DNA of 64,000 nucleotides from Bacteroidota bacterium (GTDB taxonomy: Bacteria > Bacteroidota > Bacteroidia > Cytophagales > Cytophagaceae). Position numbers and translations under genes: made by a program. The notes under the pieces were generated by a model. That model was not told where the DNA came from. It searched no databases and was given only the letters and a program-made list of their open reading frames with translations. This document shows positions 19,198 to 33,100 of the stretch, piece after piece. Position 1 is the first letter of the stretch; each line of letters begins with the position of its first letter. The stretch spans positions 124,001-188,000 of the forward strand of contig JAEYZG010000018.1 in the NCBI GenBank assembly GCA_023428135.1, read 5' to 3'.

Positions 19198-22100
19198 ATG
19201 ATCAGAATAATTTTTTGTTTGTTACTGGTATTGCAGCTCAGTACCCTCCATGCCAAAGATGTGGTTAGCAGCATGGAGTATGGTAAGGATGAGATGGGAG
19301 TATCTGCCACAAATAATCTCGGAAAAGAAAGTTCTTATTTTAATCAGATACAAAGTACCCTGTCTGACCCATTGTCCAGACCTTTTGTTATCAATAAGTC
19401 CTTCGGAATTGTACAGCTTTATTATCCTCTAACTTCATCTTCACTTCCTCTTTCGGGGACAGCTGAAGTAAAACTTGATATTACCTATACTGTTGAAGAT
19501 AATAATGCACTGGTTGATCATCACCTGATATCAACACTAAGAATAAACTTGGGAAGACCAGATTTCAAGCCTTTGGCATTCGTAAAGCTTGATAATGCTG
19601 TAAAAATTTCCGCAAGAATAATTGAGGATCCCAACATACAGTCAGGGTTTGATGACATTAAGTTACAGTTCAGAATCGAAACGGAAGTTTTTGATAAAAT
19701 GCTTTATACCGATAAGATCACTGGTATATCTAAAAGTGACGATTTACTTTCAACTGAAGGCAGTTTATTAATCTCCTGGAACCCATTGATAAAAGCCGAA
19801 AGCTACGAATTAGAGTGGACCTATGTTTCCAACCAGTCAGATAAAGGTACTGATGTGACCTTGGAAAATTCTGAAATTGTAGTAAGGGAAGGACTTTTCA
19901 GAGGTAATAGTTCAAGAGTGGAAATCAAAGAAACTTCCTACAAAATTCCTATGATCTACGAAAAAGGTCTGATCATTTACAGAGTGAGACCTATTGGTAG
20001 AAATATAGCTGATGGAGAAGTAGTGATCATAAAAGGTACATGGAGTCTGAAGCATAATTCAACTAATGTCGGTGAAATTGAACCAGAGCATTATTATAAA
20101 TTTGATGGTCTGGAGGAGAACATGAACTGGCAGTCTTCTCTCAGTTTTGCTGAAGAAGGGAAAAATAAAGTTGTAATCAGCTATCATGATGGAAGTGCAA
20201 GAAACAGACAGGCTTTAACAAGGATCAATACGGATGAGCGTGTTATAGTTGGTGAAACCTTTTATGACTATAACGGAAGGCCTGTAATTCAGGTATTGCC
20301 TGTGCCGGAAAAAGGTTCCAATTACCTTTCCTATCATCCAAGGTTTAACAGAGTTTATAATACATCTGGAAGTAATTCGCAAGAGGCGATTCAAATAACA
20401 AAATCCTCTTATGATATTGCTACCGAGGGTAATGGTTGCGCAATCAGCGCGCCTATGCTACATGATGGCTATGGCGCTTCCAGATATTATTCTCCTCAGA
20501 ATAACTTTGAAATAAACGGAAATAAAGGCATTAATATTATTAATAAGGAATTGATTCCTGATGCTAAAAAATATCCGTACACTCAAACTAAATATACAAG
20601 TGATAATACCGGAAGAATCAGTGCTCAATCAGGTGTAGGTGATGCACATCAACTTGATTCAAAACATGAAACAAAATATCTCTACGGAACTCCGGATCAG
20701 GAGGAACTCACACGACTTTTCGGTACCAGGGTTGGTAATAATGGTCATTATAAAAAGAATGTAGTAATCGATCCTAACGGGCAAGTAAGTGTTTCATATC
20801 TTGATATGGATGGGAAAGTAATTGCCACAGCACTGGCTGGTGGAAGTCCTGAAAATGTTTCAGCTTTGACAGGGGATAAGTCAAGAAATATAAAATCTCA
20901 ATTGTTGAATGCTGTTACGAATATTATTTCTGAAGATAATATGTCAAAAAATTATCTTAAAAAACTGGTGGTGACAAAAAATGATACAGAGTACGACTTC
21001 TATTATAAATTTAAAGCTTATCCCTTTATAATACAATGTAAAAAGAAATCTGGCGCTAATCAAAGTCTTACAAATTTAAACTTATCAGCTGTTCTTGATG
21101 CTGAAATTGAACTTACAAGTTGTGGTCAAATTATATTTAAAGAACTTTTAAATGGAAGTTATCAATTCGAAACAGGGACTGAGCAGGAAAAGGATATTTT
21201 GATAACCAAAATCCTGGATGCCGGTGAATATACCTTGACTAAAAAGATTCAAATTAACGAATCCAAATTGAATGATTACCTGGATCAGTATTTAAGTAAT
21301 GATTCCTATACATGTGTAATACCTGTAGAAGATTATATAAAAGATTCGATAGATATAGTAGATTTATCTGGTTGCGGATATTCGTGTGAGACATGCAATG
21401 ATAATGTCGAAAGGCTTATTGTGCGAATGGACCATAGAAGTGACAGTCTGAATAGCCCCAGGCTTTCAGAATCTGAGAAAGAGACAATGAGGTCAAAATG
21501 CTATGATCTTTGCAGAAGTAACATCACCTGTGCTGCTGCATTAAATGGTATGCTTGGCGATATGTCCATCGGAGGGCAGTACGGAGAGGTAATGGATAAA
21601 AACCTTGAAAATCCTAAAATACCAAGTCTTGATGTGAATGATTTCAATCATGAGGACGTTGAGAATAATCCTAAATACGATGTTCCTCTGGGCAGTGACC
21701 CTGATGGAAATATGATGGGATCTCCAATTACACAGGTAAACGTATCGAAATTTAAGCTTTCGATTTTTAATACAGATAATATTCTTACAGTTCCGGAAAA
21801 TATACGCAATGGCAGAGTAGATTTTCATAACCCGCTCCGTATTGAACTTCCTGATTATCCTCTTTCCGAACAGTTGAATAGTTATAATCAATATTTATTC
21901 AAAGATAATTTAGATTTCAGCGAAGCTGTTTATTATCCCACAGATTATTATGGTACAGATGGAAAAATAGTTTATGCAAAGGTCCGGAAAATTGGAGAAA
22001 ATGTATATTTCCCTGAAATAATCAGTGAAGGTAATTCAAAAGTAGTTAAGGTAAATGAAGAAATTGGCGAATATAAAGTGCCAATCAAATATCTGAAAGA

Positions 22101-24090
22101 TGTTGAGGTATTCAGAAATTACTGGAAAGCTCATTTCGCAAATTATCTTGTTATGTATCATCCGGAGTATATGTATTTTGTGGATTGTAGTTCACAGTAT
22201 CATGAGAATGAATTTGAGTATAAACTGGTAATAGCGGAAAATCTCTCTGATGATACAGATCATAGATTTACTGATGAGAATGGAGTGGTAACAATCATTG
22301 ATAATGATCCACTTTTTAAAAAATACCCCATACTGGCTAAAAGCTTTAAACTTAAGTTTAAGAATTATAAATTCATTAATGGTAATACTCCTCTGACCAT
22401 GGTTCAGGTAGCCAATCTTGGTTCAGGGTGTCCTGTTTCATCCGTTACATGCCCTGGTTTAAATTGCCCTGAAACAACATTAAGTCTTACCAACAAGGCA
22501 GCATGGTCTTTATTTAAATCACTATATATTACAGAACGTCAGAAGGTACTAAGGTTGCTGGCAACTGCAAAAGCAATAAATGGTCGTTATTACAATGGCT
22601 GTATAGGAGACGAAGATTTTGACCAGACTGATGAAGCATCACCTTTTTTTAACCAGTTTAAGAATCAGACTGAAAAAGAAATAACAGTAAAGGAATGCCG
22701 TGGTAAGTGGTGGTGGGAAAAATGTGAATACAAAACTTACAAATATACAGAAGATACTTATTACCTTCCTTATTTTGATCCTGCTCAGGTATGCTTTGCC
22801 TGGAGAGCTAAGTTCTTTGAGGACAAGACCAGGCTTTTCTATCCTGAGAATTACTCGTTGGGTGGAGAATTACTGCAAGGGCGTTGTACAAGACAGGTAC
22901 TGGATGAAGATGGTAACCCAATCCAGATTGTGATTAACTGTCCTCAGGATGAAGAGGATTATATTAATCAGATAAACAGTGCTGTTCAGAGGAAAAAGTT
23001 TTTAGAATGTGGACTCTGTCCCATTGCTTCTGATATACAGGATTTTCTTGTTCAAACACAGCGGAAGAAACTTTTAAAAAGTAATACACCTATTATTCTA
23101 TCTTGTCCTCCTGGCTCAGCAGCATTATTAATGGGAGGAGCTTTGACTCAGGAATTCAAATCGGAGGGAGTAGTACCAGAGATAAACTGGACAGGAGAAT
23201 ACAATGCCACAACTAAAAAGTTTATAGGAAAGTTGACATCAGTCTCTAAGACAATAACAGTAAATCTTGATTTCAGTTCGTTACCTCAGGATATGGTGGT
23301 AGACTTTAATAAACTGAAAATATGCTGTCTTAAACCAATTGATGAGTCTCACTTTAAGCTAAACGTATACTATAGCGGTTATTACAATAAAACCACTTAT
23401 GTGCTGGTAGATGATCTTAGTGCAATTTCTCCGGCGCAGGAGGCTGATTACCAGAAAGCAGAGTTTGAGATTTCCGGAGATATATTGAATGTTTCCCTAA
23501 CCGATAATTGTTCGTTGGCTCCCAATTGTGCCGTAACATCCACAGCGAAGCATATAACAGGATTTTTAAATGCACTTAACTTTGAAATCATTGGCAAAAA
23601 GAATAAACAGCTATTGCTGCCTACGACGGAGTATATTGATCTTTTCAATAGTGATAGTGTTTATTACGAAGTCCCGCTAAGAAACCTTTTAAATATCAAT
23701 GCTGTAGATGAGAATGGAGATCATAAAGTATACCTTTCCGACATTAAGCCTAAATGGAAGACATCGCTGAACGCTGTTACAGGAAGGCTTGATGGAGAGC
23801 TGACCTTTATTGATAAAGCTACAAATACTTCGGTTTTGGTCAATATAAATATCAAACAGGCTGAAGGCGCTACAACAACTATTGATTTTACAAAGGTTAG
23901 GTATTTTTCAAATCTAAAAGCGGTAACAGATGTCAGTGGGTGTCCGGACAATCGTTGCAGCATTAATAAGTTCACTGCAGACGCTGTCACTTTTGATAGT
24001 CAAAATAATAAGATTTATACCAGAGTAGAGATCTCTGTGCCTAATAAAACAATGACCATTTGCGAGAAAGCAGTTTTAGGAAGCAATTAA
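19198..24090 (+). CDS. exported RHS-operon protein with fibronectin-like and YD-like parts (component C, 1630 aa)
   Basis: A signal peptide (residues 1-19, ending LHAK) starts the protein. Residues about 185-285 look like a fibronectin type III domain (LLISWNPLIKAESYELEWTYV...IIYRVRPIG). Next come RHS-style phrases: ETFYDYNGRPVIQVLPVPE, KYLYGTPDQEELTRLFGTRVG and DPNGQVSVSYLDMDGKVIATALAG. These are typical of the middle of Bacteroidota RHS shells. After residue 700 there are Cys clusters (CGYSCETCNDN, KCYDLCRSNITC, CPVSSVTCPGLNCP), suggesting disulfide-stabilised or metal-binding regions. The C-terminal third is beta-rich with no match. It starts 8 bases after component B and ends 19 bases before the 4054-aa gene. 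A role in building the same secreted cage is inferred from order and motifs. Confidence 0.65.
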   Translation: MIRIIFCLLLVLQLSTLHAKDVVSSMEYGKDEMGVSATNNLGKESSYFNQIQSTLSDPLSRPFVINKSFGIVQLYYPLTSSSLPLSGTAEVKLDITYTVEDNNALVDHHLISTLRINLGRPDFKPLAFVKLDNAVKISARIIEDPNIQSGFDDIKLQFRIETEVFDKMLYTDKITGISKSDDLLSTEGSLLISWNPLIKAESYELEWTYVSNQSDKGTDVTLENSEIVVREGLFRGNSSRVEIKETSYKIPMIYEKGLIIYRVRPIGRNIADGEVVIIKGTWSLKHNSTNVGEIEPEHYYKFDGLEENMNWQSSLSFAEEGKNKVVISYHDGSARNRQALTRINTDERVIVGETFYDYNGRPVIQVLPVPEKGSNYLSYHPRFNRVYNTSGSNSQEAIQITKSSYDIATEGNGCAISAPMLHDGYGASRYYSPQNNFEINGNKGINIINKELIPDAKKYPYTQTKYTSDNTGRISAQSGVGDAHQLDSKHETKYLYGTPDQEELTRLFGTRVGNNGHYKKNVVIDPNGQVSVSYLDMDGKVIATALAGGSPENVSALTGDKSRNIKSQLLNAVTNIISEDNMSKNYLKKLVVTKNDTEYDFYYKFKAYPFIIQCKKKSGANQSLTNLNLSAVLDAEIELTSCGQIIFKELLNGSYQFETGTEQEKDILITKILDAGEYTLTKKIQINESKLNDYLDQYLSNDSYTCVIPVEDYIKDSIDIVDLSGCGYSCETCNDNVERLIVRMDHRSDSLNSPRLSESEKETMRSKCYDLCRSNITCAAALNGMLGDMSIGGQYGEVMDKNLENPKIPSLDVNDFNHEDVENNPKYDVPLGSDPDGNMMGSPITQVNVSKFKLSIFNTDNILTVPENIRNGRVDFHNPLRIELPDYPLSEQLNSYNQYLFKDNLDFSEAVYYPTDYYGTDGKIVYAKVRKIGENVYFPEIISEGNSKVVKVNEEIGEYKVPIKYLKDVEVFRNYWKAHFANYLVMYHPEYMYFVDCSSQYHENEFEYKLVIAENLSDDTDHRFTDENGVVTIIDNDPLFKKYPILAKSFKLKFKNYKFINGNTPLTMVQVANLGSGCPVSSVTCPGLNCPETTLSLTNKAAWSLFKSLYITERQKVLRLLATAKAINGRYYNGCIGDEDFDQTDEASPFFNQFKNQTEKEITVKECRGKWWWEKCEYKTYKYTEDTYYLPYFDPAQVCFAWRAKFFEDKTRLFYPENYSLGGELLQGRCTRQVLDEDGNPIQIVINCPQDEEDYINQINSAVQRKKFLECGLCPIASDIQDFLVQTQRKKLLKSNTPIILSCPPGSAALLMGGALTQEFKSEGVVPEINWTGEYNATTKKFIGKLTSVSKTITVNLDFSSLPQDMVVDFNKLKICCLKPIDESHFKLNVYYSGYYNKTTYVLVDDLSAISPAQEADYQKAEFEISGDILNVSLTDNCSLAPNCAVTSTAKHITGFLNALNFEIIGKKNKQLLLPTTEYIDLFNSDSVYYEVPLRNLLNINAVDENGDHKVYLSDIKPKWKTSLNAVTGRLDGELTFIDKATNTSVLVNINIKQAEGATTTIDFTKVRYFSNLKAVTDVSGCPDNRCSINKFTADAVTFDSQNNKIYTRVEISVPNKTMTICEKAVLGSN

Positions 24091-24109
24091 GATATAATAA
24101 TTTTTAGAG

Positions 24110-27100
24110 ATGAAAAGTTTAAAGATATTTTTGGCGCTTCTTTTTGTGAGTGCAGCAATCTACGGACAAAACTGTAATATAACAGTCGTTCCTACATCAG
24201 TCACCTGTTTCGGAAGTGGGGATGGGAAAGCAGAAGTGTACAAGGATGGTAAACTGATAGTACTTGGTAGTGGTAATAACACGGGTAATCCTGCAACCTG
24301 TGTTTCTCCTGAAACATCGCCTTATTCCTGCGGATCTCCTGTGCCAGGGGCTGTACTCAGTTCTGATTCAATTGGGGTAGTAGAAATTCCGGATGGAAAA
24401 ACACTCTATCTAACTTCTTCTTCATTTAACGGTAGCATACGCTTTCTCGGAACTAATACCCTGGTTGTATGCGGAGCAGCTTCTATTCAGAACTTTGAAA
24501 TGAATAACAATTCAAAGCCAATAACTATTATTGTAAATGGTCAGGCTACTCTGACCAGTCAGAACATAAATCTTGATCACCAGAGTGTAGTGAGGAACTA
24601 TGGAACCCTTACTCTTAGTAAGAGTATAGGATTTAACGGAAAACTGTTTAACCATGGTATTCTTACAGCAGTTCAGAATCTTGATATTAACGGAGGAACT
24701 GGACAGTTTTATAATGCCGGACGTGTAAACATAAAAGGTACGTTTAATAATTATAATACAGCCACCAATGGTGGTGTAATGGATATACAGGGGGATTTTA
24801 ATAACAATGGCGGATCAGGTTTTATTAACCTATGTACAATCAATATATTAAACAATTTTTCCAATTCAACCACTATTGATAATTTTGGTAAAATTGCCGT
24901 AAGTAATACCACCACTGTAGGAGGGGGGAAATTGTACAAGGGAAACAGTAGTAGTCTGCTGTCTACCAAAGATCTTCATCTAAATGGTATTTTTGAAGGA
25001 ACCGGTTCAAACTGCGCTTCTGTAAAAGTGTCTGGAAGCACCATTATTAATGGATCGGGAATACTCAGAGGTTTGATCGATTTGTGCGATGCGACAGGTA
25101 TTGAAACCAACGGTGGTTCTGTTCAGAGTCCCGCAACTACCAATTGCAGTTGTAATGCCAATGGTTCAGGATCGGGCGTTTCCGGTACAGTCACCTGGAG
25201 TTCGGGAACTTCTACCTTAGGTGGAAGCACTGTGACAGGACTATCGGCTGGTACTTATTCTGTTAACATCAGTTTAGAGGAGTGTAACAGTGTAAATCCA
25301 ACCTTTACCATTACCACACCGTCAAAGATTACAGCATCCGTATCAGTGAACGGGACTAATGCCACAGTAAGCGCTCCTTCAGGAGGTAATTCCGGAGGGT
25401 ATACTTACGAATGGAAACAAAGTACTTCACCGGTTATCACGACAACGACAACAGGTACAAAATCATTTTCAACTCCGGGCAATTATACAGTAACAGTTAA
25501 AGATTCCAAAGGGTGTTCTTCTGATGCACTTCCATTCACTATTCAAGGGTCAGGAGCTACATGTAATTTTTCAGTAGTTACCACACCTGTTACCTGTTAC
25601 GGAGGAAATGACGGAAAGGTAGTTATATACAAAGATGGGGTACCATTGGATGTTCCTGTAAATCCAGGAGGATCAGGTACCGGTACAGGTTCATCTGATA
25701 TGCCGCAAGGCAAGCCTGGTAGCTGCATGACACCATCATTGTCGCCCTATTCTTGTTCATCCCATCCGGAAGATTCACAGAGTTCAGGTACGATTTCTGT
25801 TACGACAGGGCAGACCGTTTTCATAAATTCTCCGTCATTTTCAGGTAATCTTTTAGTGGGTGGAGGAACCCTTGTTGTATGCGGAAATGCCACTATCCAG
25901 AATTTTAATTATACTGCTAACCCAGGCGCATTCACTCTTGTCGTAAATGGTACAGCCAATCTTAATGCTCCGAATCTTAACCTTCTTGCCAGCAGCACAG
26001 TTAAGAACTATGGAACTCTTAGTACCAAAAGCATAGGCTTTAACGGAAGTCTGGAAAATCATGGCACACTTAATGTCGACGGAGATCTTAGTTTTAACAC
26101 ATCAGCTAATTCTTATCTCAATACAGGTACGATCACGGTTAACAGTAACTTTAATAATAAATTTACAACCATCAACGGGGGTACATTTTATGTAAAGGGA
26201 GTCTTTAATAATAATGAGCCTACATCCCTTTTTGTTAATAATTGTAAGCTGACTGTGGATGGGAATTTCAATAATAATAAAGGAATTGAAAACAGAGGTT
26301 TCATTATAGTTCCCACTTCTACCACCACGTTTAACCAGAATTCTGTATATAAAGGTTATTCAGGAAGTGTGCTTTACACTTCAAATTTTACCAATAATGG
26401 ATTGGTTGATGGTATTGAAAGCTGTGCATCAATAAGGGTGAAGCAAAGTACCAATTTGACAGGCACCTCCATACTAAAAGGTAATACTTCTTTATGTGAT
26501 GCCAATGGTGTAGAAACAGCTTCTGGACAGATATTAAGTCCTGCGGGCCTGAACTGCAGTTGCGGAGGAACTTCCACAACACCTTCTTCCAATCCGGTTG
26601 TCTGGACGGGATATCCAGGAGTTACAGGTAATACTAACAGTAATCTTTCCGCAGGAACCAATACGGTAGTGATTACCTTGCCAGGATGTAATACCACGAC
26701 ACTGACTTATACGATCACTCAGCCGTCTTCCCCTATCACTGCCTCAGTTTCCGTGATTGGAGGAACAGCAACAGTTTCCGCTCCTGCAGGTGGAAACGGA
26801 GGTCCTTACAAGTATAGATGGTCACCGGATAATGTTGTTACCAATGTGGGCTCCCGTAATTACAGCAATAATGGAAGCTATACGGTCTGGGTACAGGATT
26901 CCAAGCAATGTGAAGGACCGGGTTTGCCATTTAATGTTACAAGCTTAGTAGAAAAGGATTGCCATGTTATTGTCAAGTATCTTGTAGAAAATAAGGTACT
27001 GGTAAAGGTAATTTGTCCGGATTCGCTGTGTAAATATCAAATCAGGAAGGAAGACGGAAGCCTTATGGCTTATGGAAGTGTGTTGTCAAGACCGTGCCAG

Positions 27101-30100
27101 GATTCGGTTATCACTTCAGTTAATTGTGATGGTAAAATAATAAAAACAGGAATAGATGGTTCAGGCAGATGTACTCCTGATCCATGTGATCCAGCTACAG
27201 ATCCTTCATGCCCTTGCAATCTTTCCACCGATCCGAATTGTCCCGGAGGAAATTGCTTTCCGACAGTAGCATTTGATTGCCCTTGTCAGAGAGGAGCAGA
27301 TCCTAACTGTCCGTTTGGGTGTGATGAAACAGATCCATCGAAATGTCCTAAAGATTCGACTAAATGCGACCCTGAAACAGATCCTGGCTGTCCGTATTTG
27401 AAAGTTAAGCCACAGGTAATCCCTGCAAGTTGCGGGGTAAAGGCAAAGATAATTCTGACGATTTTAAATGGAAGCGGAAATTACCAGGTATATAGAAAGC
27501 CGGGTACCCATGCCATTGGAGGGGGAAGTTCACCAATTACCCTATATGATATGCCGGAAGGGAAATTTGTTCTGATCGTCTTAGATAATCAGACACGAAA
27601 AAGCATGGAGGTACCTGTAACTGTAAATGCACCTACCAGGAGTGATGTTGCTGTTACCACTTTTTCAAATGCAGGGAGTAACTGCAAAGATCAGTTCATG
27701 ATTAATATTACCAATGCAGTGAGCGGTCCTTATAAAATTGAGATGCCCTGCTGTTCTCCGAATTATATTGAGAATCTGACAGCTGTTGGCGGCGTGCTTC
27801 AGGCAGGACCGTACTCTATTCCCGGCGATAAAGGAGAAGGACCTTTTGTCATAAAAGTTACGGATGCCAGTTGCAATACATATGATGAGCTGGTGACGAA
27901 ATGTAATGGAAAATGTCCGGGAGAAACCGGAACGTTTCAGCCGGCTTTAACAAAAGTCAGCCCAAGCTATAAAGGGAAGTCAGACGGAAGTATAATACTG
28001 ACTAACCTACCAGCCAATATGACTGCCTACTGGATCGGAACAAATCTGTATGCACCTGTTACAGGAACAGTTTTGTCGGGGATTGGCAAAGGCTGGTACA
28101 AATTATTGATCCTTGATAATACAACTAAGTGTACTTTTTATTATGGTTCGGCCGGTGAACATCTTAGCGATGGACCTGCCTATGCTGTAAAATATCTCCT
28201 TGTTGCCGGTTGTAATTACGAAGCTGTCCTTAGCAAGCTTAATGAAGATGGAACTGTAAGCTCTAGTCCTGTAGCAGGTCCTGTTACATACACCTGGATC
28301 AATCCATTCAACGGAGCACAGGTGGGTTCCGGACCTCAGATCAATATTTCGGCCATTGCATCATCTTTAGTCTTAGGTAATATCACCCTTCATGCCGTAG
28401 ACGGAGCAGGTAATGTTGCTGATCTTCCTTTCGAAATTCCTAAAAAATGTCTTCCTGTTACGGAGTGTTTATCTGAAATCGAATATGAAGTAACAGACCC
28501 TGTTTGTTACGGAGGTAATGATGGAAGTATCAATATTACATCGGTTTCTTCCGGTTCACATATCAACTGGACTACTCCGGAGCTTCAGACATCGGGGATC
28601 AGTAATCCTATAAAGACGGGTCTGAAAGGAGGGAAATATTCCGTTGCTGTAATTTCATCATTGGAGGGATGCGAAACCAAAACAGTGGATATTTATCTTC
28701 AGAATCCTGATTCACTTGAAGTAAGAAGGGAAGAACTTGGTACAGGAGGTGTAAAGATCAATGTCAGCAAAGGAAAAAAAGAATACCATATCATATGGGC
28801 AGACAATAACCAGGATATTGCTACACGTACAGACCTGATACCTGGTACTTCCTATACAGTGAATGTAACAGATGCGAACAACTGTTCCGTTAGTTATACT
28901 TTTGTATATAATCCTTGTGGATTAAGCAAGCCTGAAACCCGTGTATTGATCAAGGGCAATGAAACCAAGATTGTCAACAGCACCGGTATGGCTCCATTCA
29001 GCTATCATTGGAAAGGAGGGGATATATTTGACAGAAGCATGCAGATGCAGACCAATCTTCCCAACGGGATGTATGAGGTTGTTGTAACTGATGCAAGAGG
29101 CTGTAAGGACAGTGTCAGGTTTAATTCAAATAAATGTGGAAAAAATATCACCATTGTTATAGACCGGGAAGCTACGATGTCAGATTTATGTACAGGACAA
29201 GCCACCCTGTCTCTTGCAGGTATTACGGATTATTCAGGTTACGCAATTTTATGGGATAAAAAGCCTCTTGAAAATGTGCTTAGATATGGCGATTTCCATG
29301 AGCTTAAGGATAAGAGCAGTTTCAAGTTCCTGAATGCCTGTTCTGGCTTTCATACGGTAGCAGTAGTTGATCCATCAGGATGCGTGGTAGAGAGTACTTT
29401 TGAGATCAAGAGCGAGGAGGGGGCTGAGCCAGTCTGCAATGAAAATCCTTTAACCATTTCTAATCCCAAAGGGACAAGTTTTGCCAGAAATTGCTATTCG
29501 GATACTGTTAACGTAAACTTTATTGTCAAAGGAGGTATCTCTCCATATACCTTTGACTGGACTCGTACCGAGCCCGGAAAGGAACCGATAAAATATTCTT
29601 CCCAACTACCAGGCATTAAAGTTGCACAGCCCGGAATTTATACAGTCACTGTCATGGACAGTAGAAAATGTCCTGTATCTGCTACTTATACGGTAACAGG
29701 TCCTTCAGCAGAACTATCTTTTACCAAAGCTACTGTTTCCCCAGTCTGTTCTGGAAATAATGGAACACTTAATCTGACTATAACAGGAGGGGTAGGGCCA
29801 TATACTGTCACATGGGCAGATTTAAGCACAAGCAGCTCAGCATCGGGTATTGTATCCAAACAGCTTCCCGCAGGTGTGGTTCAGACCTTTTTGGTGAAAG
29901 ACAGTAAAAATTGCAGCCTTACAGGTGAAGCGATGATTCAGGCTGTGCCATTTGAAGGGAGAATTTACTATAGTAGAAAAGAGTTTTGTCCAGGTTTAGA
30001 TTATGTTTCGCTTACAGCAGAGGTGCTTACAGGTTATAAGTATAAATGGACCGGAGCCGGGATCGATGAAAACAATCAGTATGCTTCTCAGATCAGGATT

Positions 30101-33100
30101 GCAACCCCAGGGACAGTGAAACTTGTTTATACCCCTGTATCAGAATCTGTCTGTACTCAAATAATGACAGATTCAATAGTGATCACAGAAAGGACTATTA
30201 GTCAATGCAAAAGGACTGAGCCAAGTTGTGATATCATTGATGTCAATGTTCCTGAGTTAACGATTGTTGACCAGTGTGCGCTGACGATCAGGAATGTAGA
30301 TTCAGCCAATGTGGAAGCCAGGTATTTTGACTATATAGAAGAGGCTAAAAGGAAATTCAGAAATAATTATATCTCTTCTGTAATGGGGAGCCTGGAAGAA
30401 GAATTGACTATTGAATATAGTGATAATGAGCAGCATTATACTCTTTATTACTATGATCAGGCTGGCAATCTGGTCCGAACGATTCCTCCTGCCGGAGTAA
30501 AGCCATTGAGCGAAGAACAAACCAAGGCGGTAATTGCAGATATGAAGGATAATAAGGTATCTGATATCAATACACAGCATAATCTTGCAACGACATATAC
30601 CTATAACAGTCTAAACCAGCTTATAAAACAAGATATGCCTGACCATAACCGTCAGGATCTATGGGAAACAAACCCAGCACTTTCACTTCCTTCAGGTTAT
30701 AAAACAGGAGTGGTGGATTATGTCACCGCTGATAAAGGGTTGCTTTTTGCCAATACCGACACTGAATCTAAACTTTACCTTACCGATGATACTGGCAAGG
30801 TTTGGACAGCTGGCCTGGGATTACAATTTGGTGATATACTTGATATCTATACGGTTACTGGTGTTAATCAGGCCTGGTATGCCGTCGGAAAGAATGGCTT
30901 GTTCCTTAAAGGATCTAAAAATGGAAGTGAATGGACGTTGTTTTCATCGCCCACAACCATGGATCTTATCAATGTGTACTTCTCTACTGACCAGAAAGGA
31001 AGGGTTGTGGCAGCAGATGGCACTATCTGGACTACGACTAATGGTGGTGGTAGCTGGTCTTCAGCAATTAATACTCTTCAAAGTACAAACCTTTTATCCA
31101 TAACAGATGTCTGGAATGAGGGAGAGATGATTCTTGTATCTGGAACTAAGGAAATTGATAACAAAATCGTATCTATCCTTTATTTCAGTCCCGATGGAGG
31201 GGGGAAATTTGATCAGCAGGAGTTTACTGCGGGACCTTACGGTACCTTAGCTTTCGATGGCTCCAATACCATTGTCTCTGGAAGCAATGGTGTAATGCTA
31301 CAATTTTCTGGTGGAAAACTTAAAGTGGTACATAATACAAATGTTCACAATAAATTTATAAAACAGCTTATAGCTAAACCCAATCACTATACTGCTTTGA
31401 TAACGGATGGTCCAAACAGTTTTCAGAACAGTGGGCAGGGGGGTAATATTTATTCAAGTTCAGACGGTAAAACGTGGACTGCAGTAACTTCAGGAAATAA
31501 TATTCTAAAAATTACAGAGCTGGCTAATAATGCAGTTTCAGCAATCACCAATGCGGGAACTTATGGCAACAGTACCAATTGGAATAACTTTACTACTCTT
31601 ACAGCTGTCAATGCAACAAATGTTTATTCAACACAACTTAACAATATCTCAAAATCCTTATTTGTAAATGGTCCGCTGTTGAGCGATGGATCTGCGTTTG
31701 TACAAAACAGAGAAGTGGTTTTGGCTTCCTCAATCGCATACAGAACAGAAACCAACAATTGGCAGAAGGTTGATATAACTGGTTATAATTTCTGGACAAC
31801 TAAATCCATGCTTGTGCATGCTGCAGATGACTGGTTGCTACTTGAACCTAATGGAAACTTATACAGAACTCAAAAGGGATCCGGTTCAAAGAATGTTTTG
31901 TCATTAACCAACAATAATGCACCGATATTAACTGGTGTTCATGAGATTTATAAAACGATGTCGGGTTATTTTGCATTGAAAACTGATGGGAACTTAATTC
32001 AGTTGACATTAAATGCTAATGGCTCTGTTACGTCAGCCAATAAATTTACCATTCCTTCATCAGGATTTTATTCTCTGGCAGACTTCAGATTATCAGAAAC
32101 TGATTCTGAAAAAAATGCCTCTGGAGCTGAAGCTTTTGCAACATTTACGGACGGAACATTTTGGGTAAAATCAACTGGTGAAAGCTGGATTAATAAAACA
32201 CTACAGCCTTCTGGGCTTCATGCCGTAGTCTCTTCTACATCTCAGACGATGTATGCCGGAGGAAGCAATGGAGAGTTATTTAAGAAAGTTGATGTGAATA
32301 ATAAGGTTCAATGGCAGTATCAGAAATTGATCAGTGCTGATCCGGTTGCTATTACAGATGTATACATTGATGCAGGAGCATTGCGCCTTGCTACAAACGA
32401 AGGGATAAAAACATATAATCCTGCTACCTGGTCGGTAACCAGTGAAACAGGAACAGAAGGGACGATCAACGAAGCATACGGCAATATTGCAGTAACTGAA
32501 AGCGGAAAGATATACACCCGCAACGGAAGCAACTGGCAACTGAACTATTCGGATCCTGAGAATAAAGCGATCAAAAACATATCGACCAACCTGGCTGCAG
32601 GTAACCAGAATATTTATTATTACCAGTCGGGTTCATGGGCTAAAGCTCTTCCTGTGAAAATACAGCCTATTCAGGATATGGCGCAAGGCAAAAACCTGAT
32701 AGCAGTAGGAAATCAGGGGACGGTGCTGGTGTCGGAAGATCTTGGAACGACATGGAAGCCAAAACCTTTGGGCTCTACTCAGAATCTGAATAAGATAGCT
32801 GCATATGGAGATTATGCTGTGGCCGGTTCCGTTAATGGAAGCCTGTACTATAGCAATAATAAAGGAGATAGCTGGACTGCAGTTTCATCCCTGCCAGGAT
32901 CGGGAGAGATTCGTTCGATAGTAATGACAGGTAATACTTCTGTATGGGTAGTAAAAGATAATATTGTTCTTTATAGTAATAATCTGAATACATATAATGT
33001 TGCATTTACTGCAACAGAACAGTTGTATGGAATTCATGTAGACGCTCAGGGGTATGGTTATGTAGTAGGAAACGGAGGCGCGGCTTACCGTCTGCAGCCG

